Positions 44,887 through 56,632 of a DNA stretch of 64,000 bases are shown here, piece by piece. Made by a program: the position numbers and the translations under genes. This DNA comes from Gymnothorax reevesii (Eukaryota > Chordata > Actinopteri > Anguilliformes > Muraenidae). A model generated the notes under the pieces. The model searched no databases. It was given only the letters and a program-made list of their open reading frames with translations, and was not told the DNA's origin. Where the stretch lies: contig CM056577.1 in assembly GCA_029721435.1 (NCBI GenBank), positions 115,876,219 through 115,940,218 on the forward strand, read 5' to 3'. The number at the start of each line of letters is the position of its first letter. Within the stretch, counting starts at the first letter, position 1.

Positions 44887-47800
44887 GTAAGTTTTTTGGT
44901 AAGCGAACATTACCTACCTAGTTTTAGCGGCTATTTTAATTTAGTTGGCTACCCACACGTTGCTAAATAATTAGCCTATAGCTTACACGAATTAAGTTAC
45001 ATGGGTGACAATTGTGACACCGGTACCGAAGCTCAGTTTGTTTAAATTTTAAAAAATAAATAAAATATATAGACATAGAGAGAGGGAGAGGCAGTTATGT
45101 TAACTAAAGCAGATTAATTGCGGCCCAATCCAATAATCCCAAGACAAGACAGTGACTCACACTTGTACAGTGTAATGTAATCTCTTTCATTCTATACGAG
45201 TTATATATTCACTGTGTAGCAGTGTTATTTCTCGACCTTCCGAAGTATTTTCTTCCGTCAGCTTCCAGTTGTGTCACTGGGGGGTTTTGAACCCACAAAG
45301 TGTCCGGCCTCGATAGTTGCAGCGTCATGACAGTCATCGAACTGCTGCCCCAGTTCATGTACGCTGACGCTGACTAAGCTGGTTTCTTCTGGGAGCAGCA
45401 GCTGGTATTGTGTACACATGACTTAGATAGCGGACGTTTAAATTTAGTTGAACTGCCCTTTTCCTGAACACATTATGTTCTCGGAGAGACCCTCACCTGT
45501 GACCCGAACTCGCGAAAAAACGAAAGAAGTGGCTGTAAGCTGTCATTGAACTGGTGAAGATTTGCATTTAACCCCTGACCTCATGTCAAATGGATTGTGC
45601 CCTGTCATCGCTCGTACTGTATGCCGCATACCACAGCCTTCTCTTCAAATATGGTACAGAAACATGTACTCTGCAGGGGCAGCCGCAGATATAAGACTTT
45701 CTTCCGGGATATCGCGGAATATTTTACTGAAATTTAGTAAATCCGATTTATTCTAACTGCACTGCCTTTATATCGTCTTCCGTTACAGTGTGAACTAATT
45801 TAGTGGTGTCTTTTTCCTGCCGGTTAAATTTAGGTCTCTATGAGATTGATTCAGACAGTGAATTACTGGTCGTTACAAGTAACCCTCAGGCTCTAGTTTT
45901 GAAACCATCCCACTGCGATTCTTTGTTTTGGCTCACTTGCAGTTGTCCCCAAAAGTTTGCATACCCTGGCTGAATTAGTAAAATGGGTAACTTTTTTGTT
46001 TTTTTTGAGAAAACATGCAAAACACATTTCTTTAATTTTTTATTGGATACATCCACATGTAGGTCATGTACAATGGCACAATCTTCAAATAAAACATGTC
46101 AATTGGGGGAGGGGAATTCAAATCGTTGCGTACGGGACAATAACAGTCTTTCCACTCGGGACACTGCAACATGGATTTCTAGAACTTTTGGGAATTTTAA
46201 GAATCCTATTCAAGGAAAGAAGCTATCAAATTGATATTCACTTAGGTATTAGCCAGATATTTGCTCTACATTTTTGCCAAACTGGATTTTAATCTGACCC
46301 CTAATTATGGAGTGAGCTCATTAATACTGTGTTGCATACGGTACATACAAAAACTTTGCCTACGGGACAGATTTGTAACACTGCTATCTAGTTGCTACAA
46401 AGCATCATTGCTAGGGTAGTCTAACTGAAATCCATGTAAAAATGGCTAACAAATGTCATATGATCATAGAACATATATATTTATTTTAATGAGTTATCAG
46501 TAACAAAAATTATTGATTGATTATTCCTAATCAATAAAAGCACCACAGAATGATCTTGCTGCCTACCTACATATTTTATCTTAACCATGATGATGATGTC
46601 AAACTGAGTTAAACCTGAATAAAGTATCATAATAATGTACAATACCGATTACTACATGATGTGAACAATGAAAATGAGGGAAATTGAGAAGAATGAAAAC
46701 ATGATTGGAATGTTTGTGTGCAATGCGTTAAATGATAGAAAATGTCAGTCAACCAAACAATTGGCCTTTGAAGCCAAGCAAGTAAGCAACACCTAGTTTG
46801 TCACTGAACTGAGCGATTCTAGGGATGAGCCAACAGTTGCTTGCTGATCTCTTGAACATGGGCTGATTGTGTCTTATTTAATCACTTTAATTAATTAAAC
46901 ATTGTCTCCAAAGCACAGCAGCTAAGCAAATGGCACATGACATAAAGTTTTTGGAGCTGAATGATTCTTGGCAGGTGAATCATGAGTGCTTGCTGAACAC
47001 TGCAAGCGAGCATTTAGTGTGGTCAAGGGTGCCTATTGTCTTTTGTTTCTTCAAAACTTCCAATAAGAATGAACCTCCGGTGCATTCCCTGCGTGAAACA
47101 ATTTTGATATCTGAGGATATCAGTTCAGTTTCACTCATGGAAATATATTGTCCCGTACGCAACATTTTCGTTGCGTACGGGACAAAATACAATTTTTTTT
47201 TTTCCTGAAATTCAGTTTACTCTTATCTGTCTCCATCTCTAAGACCAAATCACGTAGAAGACCCATGTTCGTGTTAGTTTTGTAGAAATGAAAACACTCT
47301 GTTGTCTTTTTGTGAAATTTAGTGAAATCTAATTTTTGGGCCAGAATTTTCAGGACGTGTCAATCACAAATCACATTTTGGTTCTGTGACAAAGTCAATC
47401 GTGTAAGAGGCTATACCCTGCCCAAATATGAAGTCAGTAGACCATAAATTGACAGGGCCACGACAAAAAAACAAATGTTCCATACGCAACGCTAATTTGG
47501 CATAATTTCATATTAATTACTTAACATTTGAAAATATTTTGTGAGAGCTGTAATATTTACATTTTCAGAAGTTTAAGGTATTTAAGAAAATGTTTCCATA
47601 GCGGTCACACAGCAGAACTCTTTTTATTTATTTATTTATTTATTTCCCCAAAACCCATGTCACAATTACTGTGAAATGACCTGGGGGGATGAAATGAACC
47701 CTGTTCAAAAGTGTGCATTCTCTCAGTTATTAATAAACACTGTGTATTGCCTCCTTTAGCATTTATAACAGCATGTATTCTGTTGTGATGGTTGTCACTG

Positions 47801-50800
47801 AGGCCCCTAATTCTCTCAGGTGGTATCGCTGCTGACTCTTCGTCGCAAAATGCCTCCAGCTCCTGCAAATTCTTGGGTCGTCTTGCACGATTGAAATTTC
47901 CCCAAAGCGGCTCGATGATAGTGAGGTCAGGAGACTGTGATGGCCACTCCAGAGCCTTTACCCTTCTCGTCTGAGGGTCAACTTGTGCTTTGGATTATTG
48001 TAATGCTGGAAAGTCCAAGAACGTCCCATTTGCAGCTTTCATGCTGAAGAATGCAAATTGTCTGCCAGTATTTTCTGATGGCATGCTGCATTCATTTTGC
48101 CATCAATTTTCATCAGATTGTCTGTGCCTGTAGACCTCACTCACCCCCAGAGCATCAGAGAGCCACCACCGTGCCTTACAGTGGGAATGGTATATTTTTC
48201 ACCATGGGCCTTGTTGACTGCTTTCCGAACATGGCGCTTATGGTTGTGACCATAAAATTCTGTTTTAGTCTGTTTTGGTTGTGACGTGTGTCAAGGTGTT
48301 GTCTGGCATATATTAGGCTGGCTTTTTTGCGGGATTGGTGCAATTATGGCTTCCTTCTAGCAAGTCGACTATGCAGCTCATTGTTGTTTAAGTAATTCCT
48401 CCTTGTACTCCTTGAAATGACCACATCATCTTTTCCCAGAGCACCCTGTGTTTCTCTTGAGGTAGCCTGTGGATTTATCTTTGTCCTGAACAATTCTCCT
48501 GGCAGTTTGGGCTGAAATCTTTCTTGGTCTGCCTGACCAACATGTCCCCTAAATGTCCACCTCTTAATCACACACTGAACAGTACTGACTGGCATTTTCA
48601 AGTTTTTGCACATCTTTTTACTATCCTTTCCCATTTTTGAAAAGTTAAACTACCTTTTTATGCAGGTCCTTGCACAGCTCTTTTTTGCTCCCCATGGCTC
48701 AGTGTTTCGCCAGATCAGTGCCTCCACTCGGGAGCTAACAAACTCATTGACTGTACACAGACTCTAGTTATAATTTAAAATGCCTCAGGTTTGGACATTT
48801 AAACTTGAATGTGTCTCCTTATGTCTATATAACAAGGTCAGACAAGGGTATGTTAACTTATGATCAGTGCTGTTCGGGTGATTTCTGTTAAAATTATGAT
48901 TTAAAAAGAAAAAAAAAGGAGCCAAACACCTATGTGATGATAAAAGACTTCACATGATCCCTATTCTTTAAATAAAAGACAAGTTTTTGCATGATGAGTC
49001 ATATTTTCAAAATAAATTACAGCATTTCACAACTTCAGTTAAAGTATGCAAACTCTTGAGCGCAACTGTATGCATGTCCATGACCTGATGACAGTTTTTT
49101 GGTGCAGTGTAGAAGGAGCTCTATGGACAGGGGAGCAAAACTAAAGAAGACCTTAGGTTTGCTTTTCAGAAGTTTTGACGCACGCTGGGATTAGAGGTCT
49201 GGCTCTCGCACTTTTGGTGTCCTGGGTGAGATTAGGATTGGGAGGCCCCCCTCCAAAACCTGTCGCTGCACTGTATTGACAACTGCCGCCAGAAACGATT
49301 AAGTTTAATAATCAAACAGACGCATGAAATAAAACCACACATTATAACATCAAACAAACGCATGAAATAAAACCACGCAATATAACAAAGCAAAATAAAT
49401 TTGAAGTTGTGATGAAGGTTTTGCGTAACTGTTAATGTCCTAGTGACCACTCCTAAAACATCCACGGAAAACTTGCTGTGTTCAAACAATACATCCATCC
49501 ATCCTCTATTCCACTTCTTCTTCACTAGGGTCATGTGGGAGCTGTAGCCTATCCCGGCTGAGTATGGATGAAAGGGAGGGGCCCAACCCGGACAGCTCGT
49601 CAATCCATCACAGAGCGCACCCACCATTCACGTACACACTCATACCTAAGGGCAATTTAGAGTCTCCAATTAGCCTGACATGCATGTTTTCGGGCTGTGG
49701 GAGGAAACCGGAGTACCGGGAGGAAACCCACACAAACACGGGGAAAACATGCAAACTCCACACGGAAACGTCCCAAGCCATATTCGAACCCACAATCTTC
49801 TTGCTGTTAGGTGACAATGGAAAGCTCATGCATTTAAAGCTAGCTAATGCATGTGATATCTCGACTTACTGATACTGTTTCTAACCACTGACTTGATCAT
49901 CATTGTTGCGCTCACTTTCTCTAACTTATCATATGAAGGATATTTGGTTTTGACATTGCCCCTAATGGATATTGATTTGAATTCCTCGAATAAACATGAA
50001 GTACGGAAGTGCATAATGCAAAACACGCCCCCACCTACTTCTTGGCTTATGAAGATGATGTTGAGCAAATCCGACTTTAATTGGATAACTTTTTTTTTTA
50101 ATTGAATGAATGGACATTTCGGTGTTTTTCGATGAATCGTTTGACAACCACAATACAAACCAGCCTGGAAATCTGCTGCGATTGTTGGTTTGACTGAATC
50201 GGGGCCCTAATTTGGCCCAGTTATTCTCAGCCAAGCAGGGCCACAATCCATCTGTGGCTGAGAGAAGCTGCGGCAACCAGTATCAAACACTGCCTGCACA
50301 TGATGGATCTGCCTGTAAATCAGGATCCACTTAACTGATACCAGAGATGAGTCAAAACCAATCTGGAGCTGTGCTACAGTGACTGGATTTATTTATAGGT
50401 GTGGGCTGAGGGGGCGGGGCTAGACTCAGGGCAAAAGAGTCACAGCCGGCCAATAGAAAGCTCTGCAACTAACTTCACTCCCTGGGCCACAGTGTGAGAG
50501 CCAAATAAAATGCTGTCACAGTGCTTAAGTTACCTGGTGCAAAACACCACTGTCTTCAGATTTCTCACTGTCATTGACTCTTCTAAGCAAATGACTTCAC
50601 AAGCCTCTCCTCAGTGACATCATCAGTCTTTCCTCCTAAGGAACACCTTCACTGTGTCAGCCTTTAAAATGAGGTGTAGTTTGTGCTTTTGGCACACTGG
50701 AACTGGAAAACGGGCTACTCTTTGAAATGAATAACGTGTTGCTGATGAGATTTGAGAGAATGTATTTGAGATATTCAGCAAAATCTTTTGAATACATATT

Positions 50801-53800
50801 TTTACCGAAAGCGCAATGTTATCATCTATTCGTCTATTATCTATTCAAAAATACTTGTTTCACCTTAAATTTAATGCATCTTTAGAGTTTAATGTGTTTG
50901 GAGAACAAGATCGAGGAAGGATTCAGTGTTGCCCCTGGTGGAAATAATATTTCTGTGATGCAACTTTTAACATGGAAAATGTTTTTGTTTTTAATGGGAA
51001 ACGTAAATACAAATGCAAATATTTAGACTCATGCTCATGGTGTCGTTTGTGAGACGTTTATCTCCATAGCTAATTTTTCAAAAGGTCCTTTCATTGTTGA
51101 ATAATTTAAAAACATCAACTTCCGTCAGTTAACTGCTGTTGATGCTAAGAAGTACGTTGCATTTAACAACATACGTGAACATGAGAGAGGAGAACAGGCC
51201 TTACAGCCCAACTAGGCCTGCCATTTTCCTATCACTTCAGACAGTCGAGAACTTGATGGTATTCTGCACTATATAAGGCCTGGATTTGAAAACCCCTTGA
51301 GTTTCTGCCCATACAATATGGCCAGAAAAGGTATTTCACCCTGTGATCACTCTCTGGAAAAAATATTTCCTAATATCAGTGCTAAATTTACCTTTGGCTA
51401 ACTTCCATTTGTGACCCTGAGTTCAGCAAACAGAACTTTGCCTAGATAATCCTGTATAGTTCACTATGCCTCAGTCAGACCGCCGCCCCTCCCCCAGGCC
51501 ACGTTTACTAACACTGAAGAGATAGAGATTATTAAGCATCTTTTCATATTTTTTATCTTTTATACCAGGATTTTACTTTTTTGGCTCTCCATTGAATCTT
51601 TCTAAAGCCTCTGCGTCTTGTTTAGGCATCATCCCCACAACGGCACTCAATAATCCATAAGTGTTCTAACAAATGTTTTGCACAAGGGAAGTATAACCTC
51701 CTTAGATTTATGGTCAGTACTTTGGACTCTATATCCCAGCATCCTGGTGGCCTTTTTAACTGCTACAGCACTGCGGCTAGAAACTTTACAGGTTTGGTCA
51801 ACAATCACCACCAGGGCCTGTATTCATAATGATTCTCAGAATGTACTTGCCCCTTAAGGATTCTTAAATCAGGTAGTTTTTCTAAGATTTCCCATGAAAA
51901 ATTCTTAAATGGCCAAGTGCTATTCATAAAAATTTTCATCATCGAAGAATTTTCTTAACTCTAGGACCTGCGAGGACTCCTAAATCGATGGAAATTTAAG
52001 AATTTTTTTTTTATTTTTACCGTAAGCGAATATACGGCTACTCATTTAAACAGACGCTAGTTTATGGTACGTAGGAATTGTTTGCAAGGGTGCAGTGATG
52101 GGGAGTTTTGAGATCGATTTAGAGTGAACTTTGCAAGCACACGGTGCATCGAACCACTAGGTTGGAAATATACTGCAATAGACCGATCCATAGCTCCGCC
52201 CACCGCCTGGCTACGCATGGCAACGGCCGGACGCTAAATTTTTTTTTGCACCTCATTTTCCACACGTGCATTTCTGTTTGACGAATCAGCGTCTTTCTTT
52301 ATAATTACGTCATTAGCGTGCTTGAAACAACTGTTATCAGCGACTGTGAATATTGCTCAAAACAACTGGCAAATACAGCCATCTTGGAGGTAGGTAAACT
52401 ACTTAATTGTGAAAAAGGATTATGTAATAGTTATACCCTATTGGCCCTCTCTGAGTTATTATAGAAAGCTTAATGAAAGCCTTGCTTCAGCACTCGAAAC
52501 CTGCCGGCTCGTCAGTTGAGACTCTAATATGTCTAATAATACTAATAGACTGTGTATGTAGGTCTAGGCCCCATACGACGAGCTCAGGCCTTTTTGGCAC
52601 CGACGTGGGCCTACAGCAGCTACCTAGCCTAATCCCTAGCTATGGTTTCGCTGCGCCTACGGTTTGTGATGGTTTAGGGTGGCCCCAAATTTAAGTTAGG
52701 ATTAAGATTAGGGTTCAGTTGAGGGTCGGATTTAGTGTTGGCATTAGGGGAAGGTATAACATCAAGTTTTCAACAAAGCTGAATGAAGCGCACTGATGGC
52801 CTAATGGGTAGTACCCTGGATTTGCAAGCTAGAAACTCTGGTTGGAATCCCAGTGAAGGCAGTTTTTTAAAATTTTTTTTTCCTTTTTACCCCTCAGCCC
52901 GACACGGGCACGAGGGGTATTGTCGTCCCTTTGGTGGGCGGGCAGGCAGGCAGCTGCCAATTTTGTCCAGGCTATTTCTCTGTAACCACTTGGGTTAGAA
53001 AGTTCATATTGCATATGTGGACTCCCCATGGGGAGATGGGTGTGCCTTTTTGAGGTTTTGTCCCAGTTTGACCTTTGACCTTGCAGCAGTGACCTCCAGG
53101 GCTGAGGGGTATTCCTCACTTTAGCGAGGCCCATTTTTAACTACTTGTAATATTTTCATTTAGTTAAGTAGCTAATATATACATTTCATTTTTAATGAGC
53201 GAACAAAGGTTACCAAAGATAAACCGAACAACTGGTGAAAATGGAATCAAAACAAAGACGCTGATTCGTCGAACAGAAAAGCAAAAAAATGGAAAATGAG
53301 GCGCGCAAAAAAATTTTTTTGGCTCGACCTAGGTCAAGGTTTGCTGAAGATGGCGCCAAGGTCCCTTATAACCTCATTGGAAGCGCTTCCTGAAAACATC
53401 AATCTCAAGTTTTTAAAAACGGATCACATCACAAAAAAAGAAAAAGACAAGGGTTATAATTATTTTTCTGGGTATGTTCACAAAGTGTCATTTTCTGTTA
53501 TAAACGCCCGTGAAGTTGAAGCGAAATGCAAATGCTGTCGCTCAATGCTGAAGTCCCAGAAGCCACACTCATTGATAATAATGATCGACAAGGAACAGAG
53601 CAGCATTGTTCACGGCCAGTGCTCTTGCAAAGCAGGGTACGTAGCTTTCAATTTACATATGGTGTGATAAGATCATAAACCTTTTCCAGAGCACCTAAGT
53701 GTTATTGCCCAAGACAGTCTTTGAAACGAAGCTCTGTGTGAAGCCTGCATTAATCGCATCTGGTGTGTTTCTGCTCTGTTTGAATGAAAGCCTGCAGCCT

Positions 53801-56632
53801 CTTGACCCTTTTATGGTCCAGTGCAAAGCCAACAAGAGGCGTTATTGTTCGAAAATAACGCGAGTTGAGCTTTCAGAATAATGTGTAATTATTAGCAAAT
53901 AAATTGCCATATCCAGCCCTCTCCCTCCTGAAAGTAGTGTTTACGACCCTGTCTGGCTATCTTGTGTCCGATTCACTCTCACTGTAACAATACCGCTTTG
54001 CCATTGTGAGATTTTATAATTACAATAATGCGAAAACGAAGTGTGAATGTACTCTTCCCAATAGAGAAAGCAGTTCGGATGAGTCTTTGTTTGTCCGAGG
54101 TTATGGCGAGCGCTAACTGGGTGCAGTCACGTGACTGCAGCCCTGGATCTCATTGGCTGGATAGGCCTTGGTGGGCTGTACACTGAATCGGTCTATTGGA
54201 TCTAAAAGGAAGGGAGCTCGACGCAAAAGGTTTTCCTTCCTGCATTTCCTGGTCACAGTGGAAATGCAAATCTGGAATGGAGATGATATGGGCGTCTCTC
54301 AACTAACTGTATCAAGGGCTGTCTCTGCAACTCTGAAAAGGCTTTCCTCCAACTGACTTGTGACACAATTCATAATATTATCAATCAAAATATTTGTCAC
54401 ACGTAAATATTTTGCTAAACTGAGCACCTTGTGTAACGTTAGTAAAATCGGTAAGGCCAAGTGCTGATGGCAACCTAGCTAAGTGCCACTCTCTAAATGA
54501 ATGTTACTTAAATAGCTCGCCAGCATGCAGGCAGTACATTTCCATAACCATTATGTCATATTAGTTTGTTAGCTAGCTACTCAATTGACTGAATTGAAAA
54601 ACCCTCGATGGCTAATTCAAACTTGCATATCTGCGACTAGCTGACTGAGTTGCAGAGTGATGTTGCTGACTCTTATGCGAAGATACACCGAATCGGAGTA
54701 TCAGTAAAGGCACTAACGGAAATTGTGTTTTTCCCCCATAAAATGACACAATTCAGTCGCGATAAACAAAAGAATATTAAAATGCCAAATTTGGCTACTG
54801 AACTTGTGACATAACTTTCATATGCGACAACCATTTGTGTAAGATCCTCCATATGGCCGGTACACACTGTACGATTTTAGCAATCTTATAAGACCATTGC
54901 ATGACACACTATGCGACTTGGATCTAATAAACTTTGGTACGATGTCAGGTTTGATGTGTGCAGACTGCACAATGGCATTTTACTGAATCACAGGTTACGA
55001 CGCACGTCAATATGCGACTTCTTTAGCGTCCGACATCCATCTGCGCTACCATTTGTATTGGCTGATTAGTAGACATAGGTCGTAGCAGTTGTCACACTGT
55101 GAGAGAGTCATCCTAAATTTCTGACACCGTCACAATTTAATCTTCGTTATCTTTGGTCACAAGACGCTGATAACGGTTGTCCTTGAACCTGTCTAACAGT
55201 GCAACGTAAGACCACCGTTTTAGAGCCACGACCAAAGATTTCTCCTCGTTTCTCCTACGATGATCATCTTTCGTCTGGGATGGCCCAATATCGTACAGTG
55301 AGTACTGGCCAATGCATAGAGCTGTCAATTTGGAGACCTACTTCCGTATTTCTGCAACAACTTGAATGTACCTGTTGTAATTAGCATTCTCTTATGAGCA
55401 GCAATTTCAGCTTTTGATCGGAAAAAGATGTTTTGACATCTTTTCTCCACCTCCTCAGGGCTTCGCTTCACAGCGGTGAAGGCATCATTTAGACTTTACG
55501 TTATCATCTCCACCTCGCCTTTTTCCTTTCAGAAGTTAAGATCACACTCTGCTTCCCCCACAGAACGTGGTTATATTCAGCCACATTGTTACCGAGAGGC
55601 AAACACTCGTAACTTGCCCAGTTTGGCTTTCGCTTCTGACTTCCATTATCGTTGTCATCTGTAAACTCAGATGTGTCATCAGCGAATCCACGTTCCGAGC
55701 AAGTGATTATGAAGCCTAATTTCGGTAGAAAAGCTACCTTCATTTTTAGAGAGCTCTCCTGTTTCAAGGGTCAAGCATGAAGAAATGTTATACAATCAAA
55801 GAAATTTTTAAATAAGAATCTCTTAAGAATTTTTATGAATTCATATTTAAGAATTTTTAAGTAAAAATAAATTCTATAAAAGCATAAATTCTTAACAGAT
55901 TTCTTAGAATCTTTATGAGTACAGGCTCTGATCTTTTTCATGTTGAGTACATTCCAGTTCTAACCTCCCATAAAGTATTACTGTCTAATGTTTTTATTTT
56001 TGATATGTAGAACTTTACGTTTGTTAAAGTGCAATTTCATTTTCCTTGTTTCTGCCCACCTGTGAATTCTATCGAAATCATCATGAATTATTTTGGTAGA
56101 CTCTAAACGGTTCGTCAAACCTCACAATTTAGTATCATCTGCAAATTTGTGTAATTTGCTTTGTGTTCTTGTCAAGGTCATTAATGTAGATTTCTTACAA
56201 TTAGTGAAGTATGGGGGGAGTTTTTCTAAAGGGAAAGCTGTAATCTACAGAAAATTAAAAAAAGAAAAAAGTCATTTTGTGCCGGGTATTCTGGAATACT
56301 AAAACCATTTAAAATGTTTTTTGGGCATCGTCTCAAATTTCAGCGAAGTACAGTATCATCTCAAAATGCACGTCTACCCAATGTCACCCTTTTCATTGGT
56401 GCCTCCCTTTAACATTTTTGTGTCTTTATGTTCCCCTGCAGGCTGGTATGTGGTCTGGCAGCTCTTTCTCTCCAAGTTTAAATTCCTGAGGGAGCTGGTA
56501 GGCGACAGCGGGTCCCAGCGAGGCGAGGGCGAGTCCTCCCAGCCCGAGACAGACCGCAGCTCTGCATCCGGTGCTCGCCAGCGACCCAAGACAGCCCGAC
56601 AGAGGGCAGTCTCTCCAGAAGTAGCAACATAG
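44811..56632 (+). CDS. smim13: smim13, small integral membrane protein 13
   Basis: Small integral membrane protein of unknown biochemical role. Two coding exons, 44811-44886 and 56442-56632, join in phase 1 to 267 nt: 88 residues plus TAG (human about 91). The N terminus, MWQSVGLTVLVIVATLVCVF followed by LFMLFG, is a hydrophobic helix that anchors the protein; WYVVWQLFLSKFKFLRELVG follows directly, and the rest is a polar, Ser/Arg-rich tail. The VGLT..V.VATL start and LFLSKFKFLRELVGD block are family signatures. The 11.5-kb intron is long for such a small gene and is filled with transposons. Human SMIM13 lies on chromosome 6, unlike the other genes here. Confidence 0.93.
44887..45939 (+). other. 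smim13 intron, first kilobase
   Basis: No exon or transposon end recognised before the Tc1-type fossil at 45940. Confidence 0.5.
46124..47491. mobile_element. Unclassified element with CGTTGCGTACGGGACA ends
   Basis: The left end reads CGTTGCGTACGGGACAAT (46124) and the inverted right end CGTTGCGTATGGAACATT (47491). It interrupts the Tc1 fossil. Inside is a perfect 16-bp-arm hairpin of the same terminal word at 47148-47185, and a near-copy GCCTACGGGACAG near 46363. No transposase frame is evident. Confidence 0.55.
47148..47185. repeat. Perfect inverted repeat, 16-bp arms, 6-base loop
   Basis: Left arm TTGTCCCGTACGCAAC (47148-47163), loop ATTTTC, right arm the exact complement (47170-47185). 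The arms match the ends of the surrounding element. Confidence 0.95.
47640..48720 (-). pseudogene. Degenerate Tc1 transposase
   Basis: The minus strand contains MGKDSKKMCKNLKMPVSTVQ followed by CVIKRWTFRGHVG (48344-48634), a worn helix-turn-helix, and downstream ERIRGLSDNHHNRIHAVINA, which corresponds to the C-terminal end (..RIEAVIKAKGG). Stops and frameshifts separate them. Confidence 0.7.
49480..49830 (-). mobile_element. LINE L2-like (Maui-type) 3' fragment
   Basis: Contains CCATCCATCCTCTATTCC, GAGCTGTAGCCTATCCCGGC, CACACTCATACCTAAGGGCA and GGAAACCCACACAAACACGG, a familiar fish LINE 3' text. Non-coding here. Orientation is inferred. Confidence 0.6.
49835..51175 (+). other. smim13 intron, unassigned part
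   Basis: No exon, RNA gene or transposon ends recognised. Confidence 0.35.
51180..51813 (-). mobile_element. CR1/Rex1-like LINE, 3' half, split
   Basis: Inverted relative to the copy at 41.8-42.7 kb. The opposite strand carries the same GGGTCACAAATGGAAGTT word and 3' end (GAACAGGCC...CAGCCCAAC). The sequence breaks at about 51813 and resumes at about 55931, because a 4.1-kb Harbinger-type element is inserted. Confidence 0.7.
52860..53120. repeat. Short dispersed repeat inside the nest
   Basis: Begins CCCCTCAGCCCGACACGGGC and ends near CTTTAGCGAGGCCC. The GTCCCAGTTTGACCTTTGACC wording is shared with non-coding fish repeats such as that at 34417-34690. It is the innermost layer of the nested insertions. 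Confidence 0.4.
53350..53636 (+). pseudogene. SWIM-type zinc-finger exon, transposon cargo
   Basis: Starts at ATGGCGCCAAGG and encodes MAPRSLITSLEALPE, KGYNYFSGYVHKVSFSV, EVEAKCKCCRSMLKSQKPHS and IVHGQCSCKAG, then a strong donor GTACGT at 53637. The layout (Y..GYV..V, C.CC.SM, CSC.AG) resembles the first SWIM-finger exon of the YqaJ/SWIM proteins common in fish genomes; the His pair would be on the next exon, which was not found. Probably a remnant, though this exon is intact. Confidence 0.55.
54122..54139. promoter_or_regulatory. 18-bp perfect palindrome with CLEAR-type E-box
   Basis: TGCAGTCACGTGACTGCA reads the same on both strands. Its centre GTCACGTGAC equals the CLEAR consensus bound by TFEB/MITF factors. 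It lies near the right end of the nested element; activity is unproven. Confidence 0.5.
54201..54356 (+). pseudogene. Harbinger transposase N-terminal fragment
   Basis: Encodes RRKRFSFLHFLVTVEMQIWN, then GDDMGVSQLTVSRAVSATLK and RLSSN. The GDDMGVSQ.TVSRAV block is the helix-turn-helix of HARBI1-type transposases. The DDE part is missing. The frame starts just after the boundary of the nested element. Confidence 0.65.
54210..55500 (+). other. Harbinger fossil interior
   Basis: AT-rich; a segment with CCGGTACACACTGTACGA (near 54856) may be the end of another small element. No intact frame. Confidence 0.3.
55504..55767 (-). pseudogene. Myb/SANT-like Harbinger accessory protein remnant
   Basis: The minus-strand frame contains KRKPNWASYECLPLGNNVAE and SERKKARW, a worn form of the KPNW..EECLLL.. 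trihelix domain of Harbinger accessory proteins. These help carry the transposase to the nucleus and the element's ends. Broken by stops. Confidence 0.6.
55931..56215 (-). mobile_element. CR1/Rex1-like LINE, rest of split copy
   Basis: Continues the LINE broken at 51813; contains AATTCTATCGAAATCATCAT and ATCATCTGCAAATTTG on this strand. Confidence 0.55.
56442..56632 (+). CDS. smim13: smim13 coding exon 2
   Basis: Acceptor CCCCTGCAG. Completes Gly, then WYVVWQLFLSKFKFLRELVG, DSGSQRGEGESSQPETD and a basic tail, stop TAG at 56630-56632. Confidence 0.93.

Larger units (their letters stand above)
45940..49068 (-). mobile_element. Tc1-type fossil with an inserted element
   Basis: Left end CAGTTGTCCCCAAAAGTTTG, right end (inverted) CAGTTGCGCTCAAGAGTTTG, both followed by CATA. 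TA on the right at 49069-49070. At 3.1 kb it is twice the normal length because another element (46124-47491) sits inside. The transposase reads on the minus strand between about 47640 and 48720 and is broken. Confidence 0.75.
52176..54198 (+). mobile_element. Nested element with CAATAGACCGAT ends and SWIM exon
   Basis: Left end CAATAGACCGATCCATAGCT, right end (inverted) CAATAGACCGATTCAGTGTA, with CCGCCCACC/CAGCCCACC following. It carries a SWIM-type exon (53350-53636). A second inverted pair, ACGAATCAGCGTCTTT, lies at about 52279 and, reversed, about 53255. The cargo recalls ISL2EU elements, which encode YqaJ-type nucleases, but no YqaJ domain or transposase was seen. Confidence 0.6.
51814..55930 (+). 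mobile_element. PIF/Harbinger-type fossil, 4.1 kb
   Basis: Left end GGCCTGTATTCATAATGATT, right end (inverted) AGCCTGTACTCATAAAGATT, then TCT.AGAA. Target LINE sequence is interrupted at both sides. Inside it has part of a Harbinger transposase (plus strand, about 54200-54356) and a Myb/SANT-like protein remnant (minus strand, 55504-55767), the two-gene layout typical of Harbinger elements. A third element (52176-54198) interrupts it. Confidence 0.7.

Noticed and set aside
53296..53349. An upstream in-frame ATG of the SWIM exon
   Set aside because: The preceding residues are low-complexity from A/T runs within an inverted repeat; the later ATG in GATGGCGCC is more natural.
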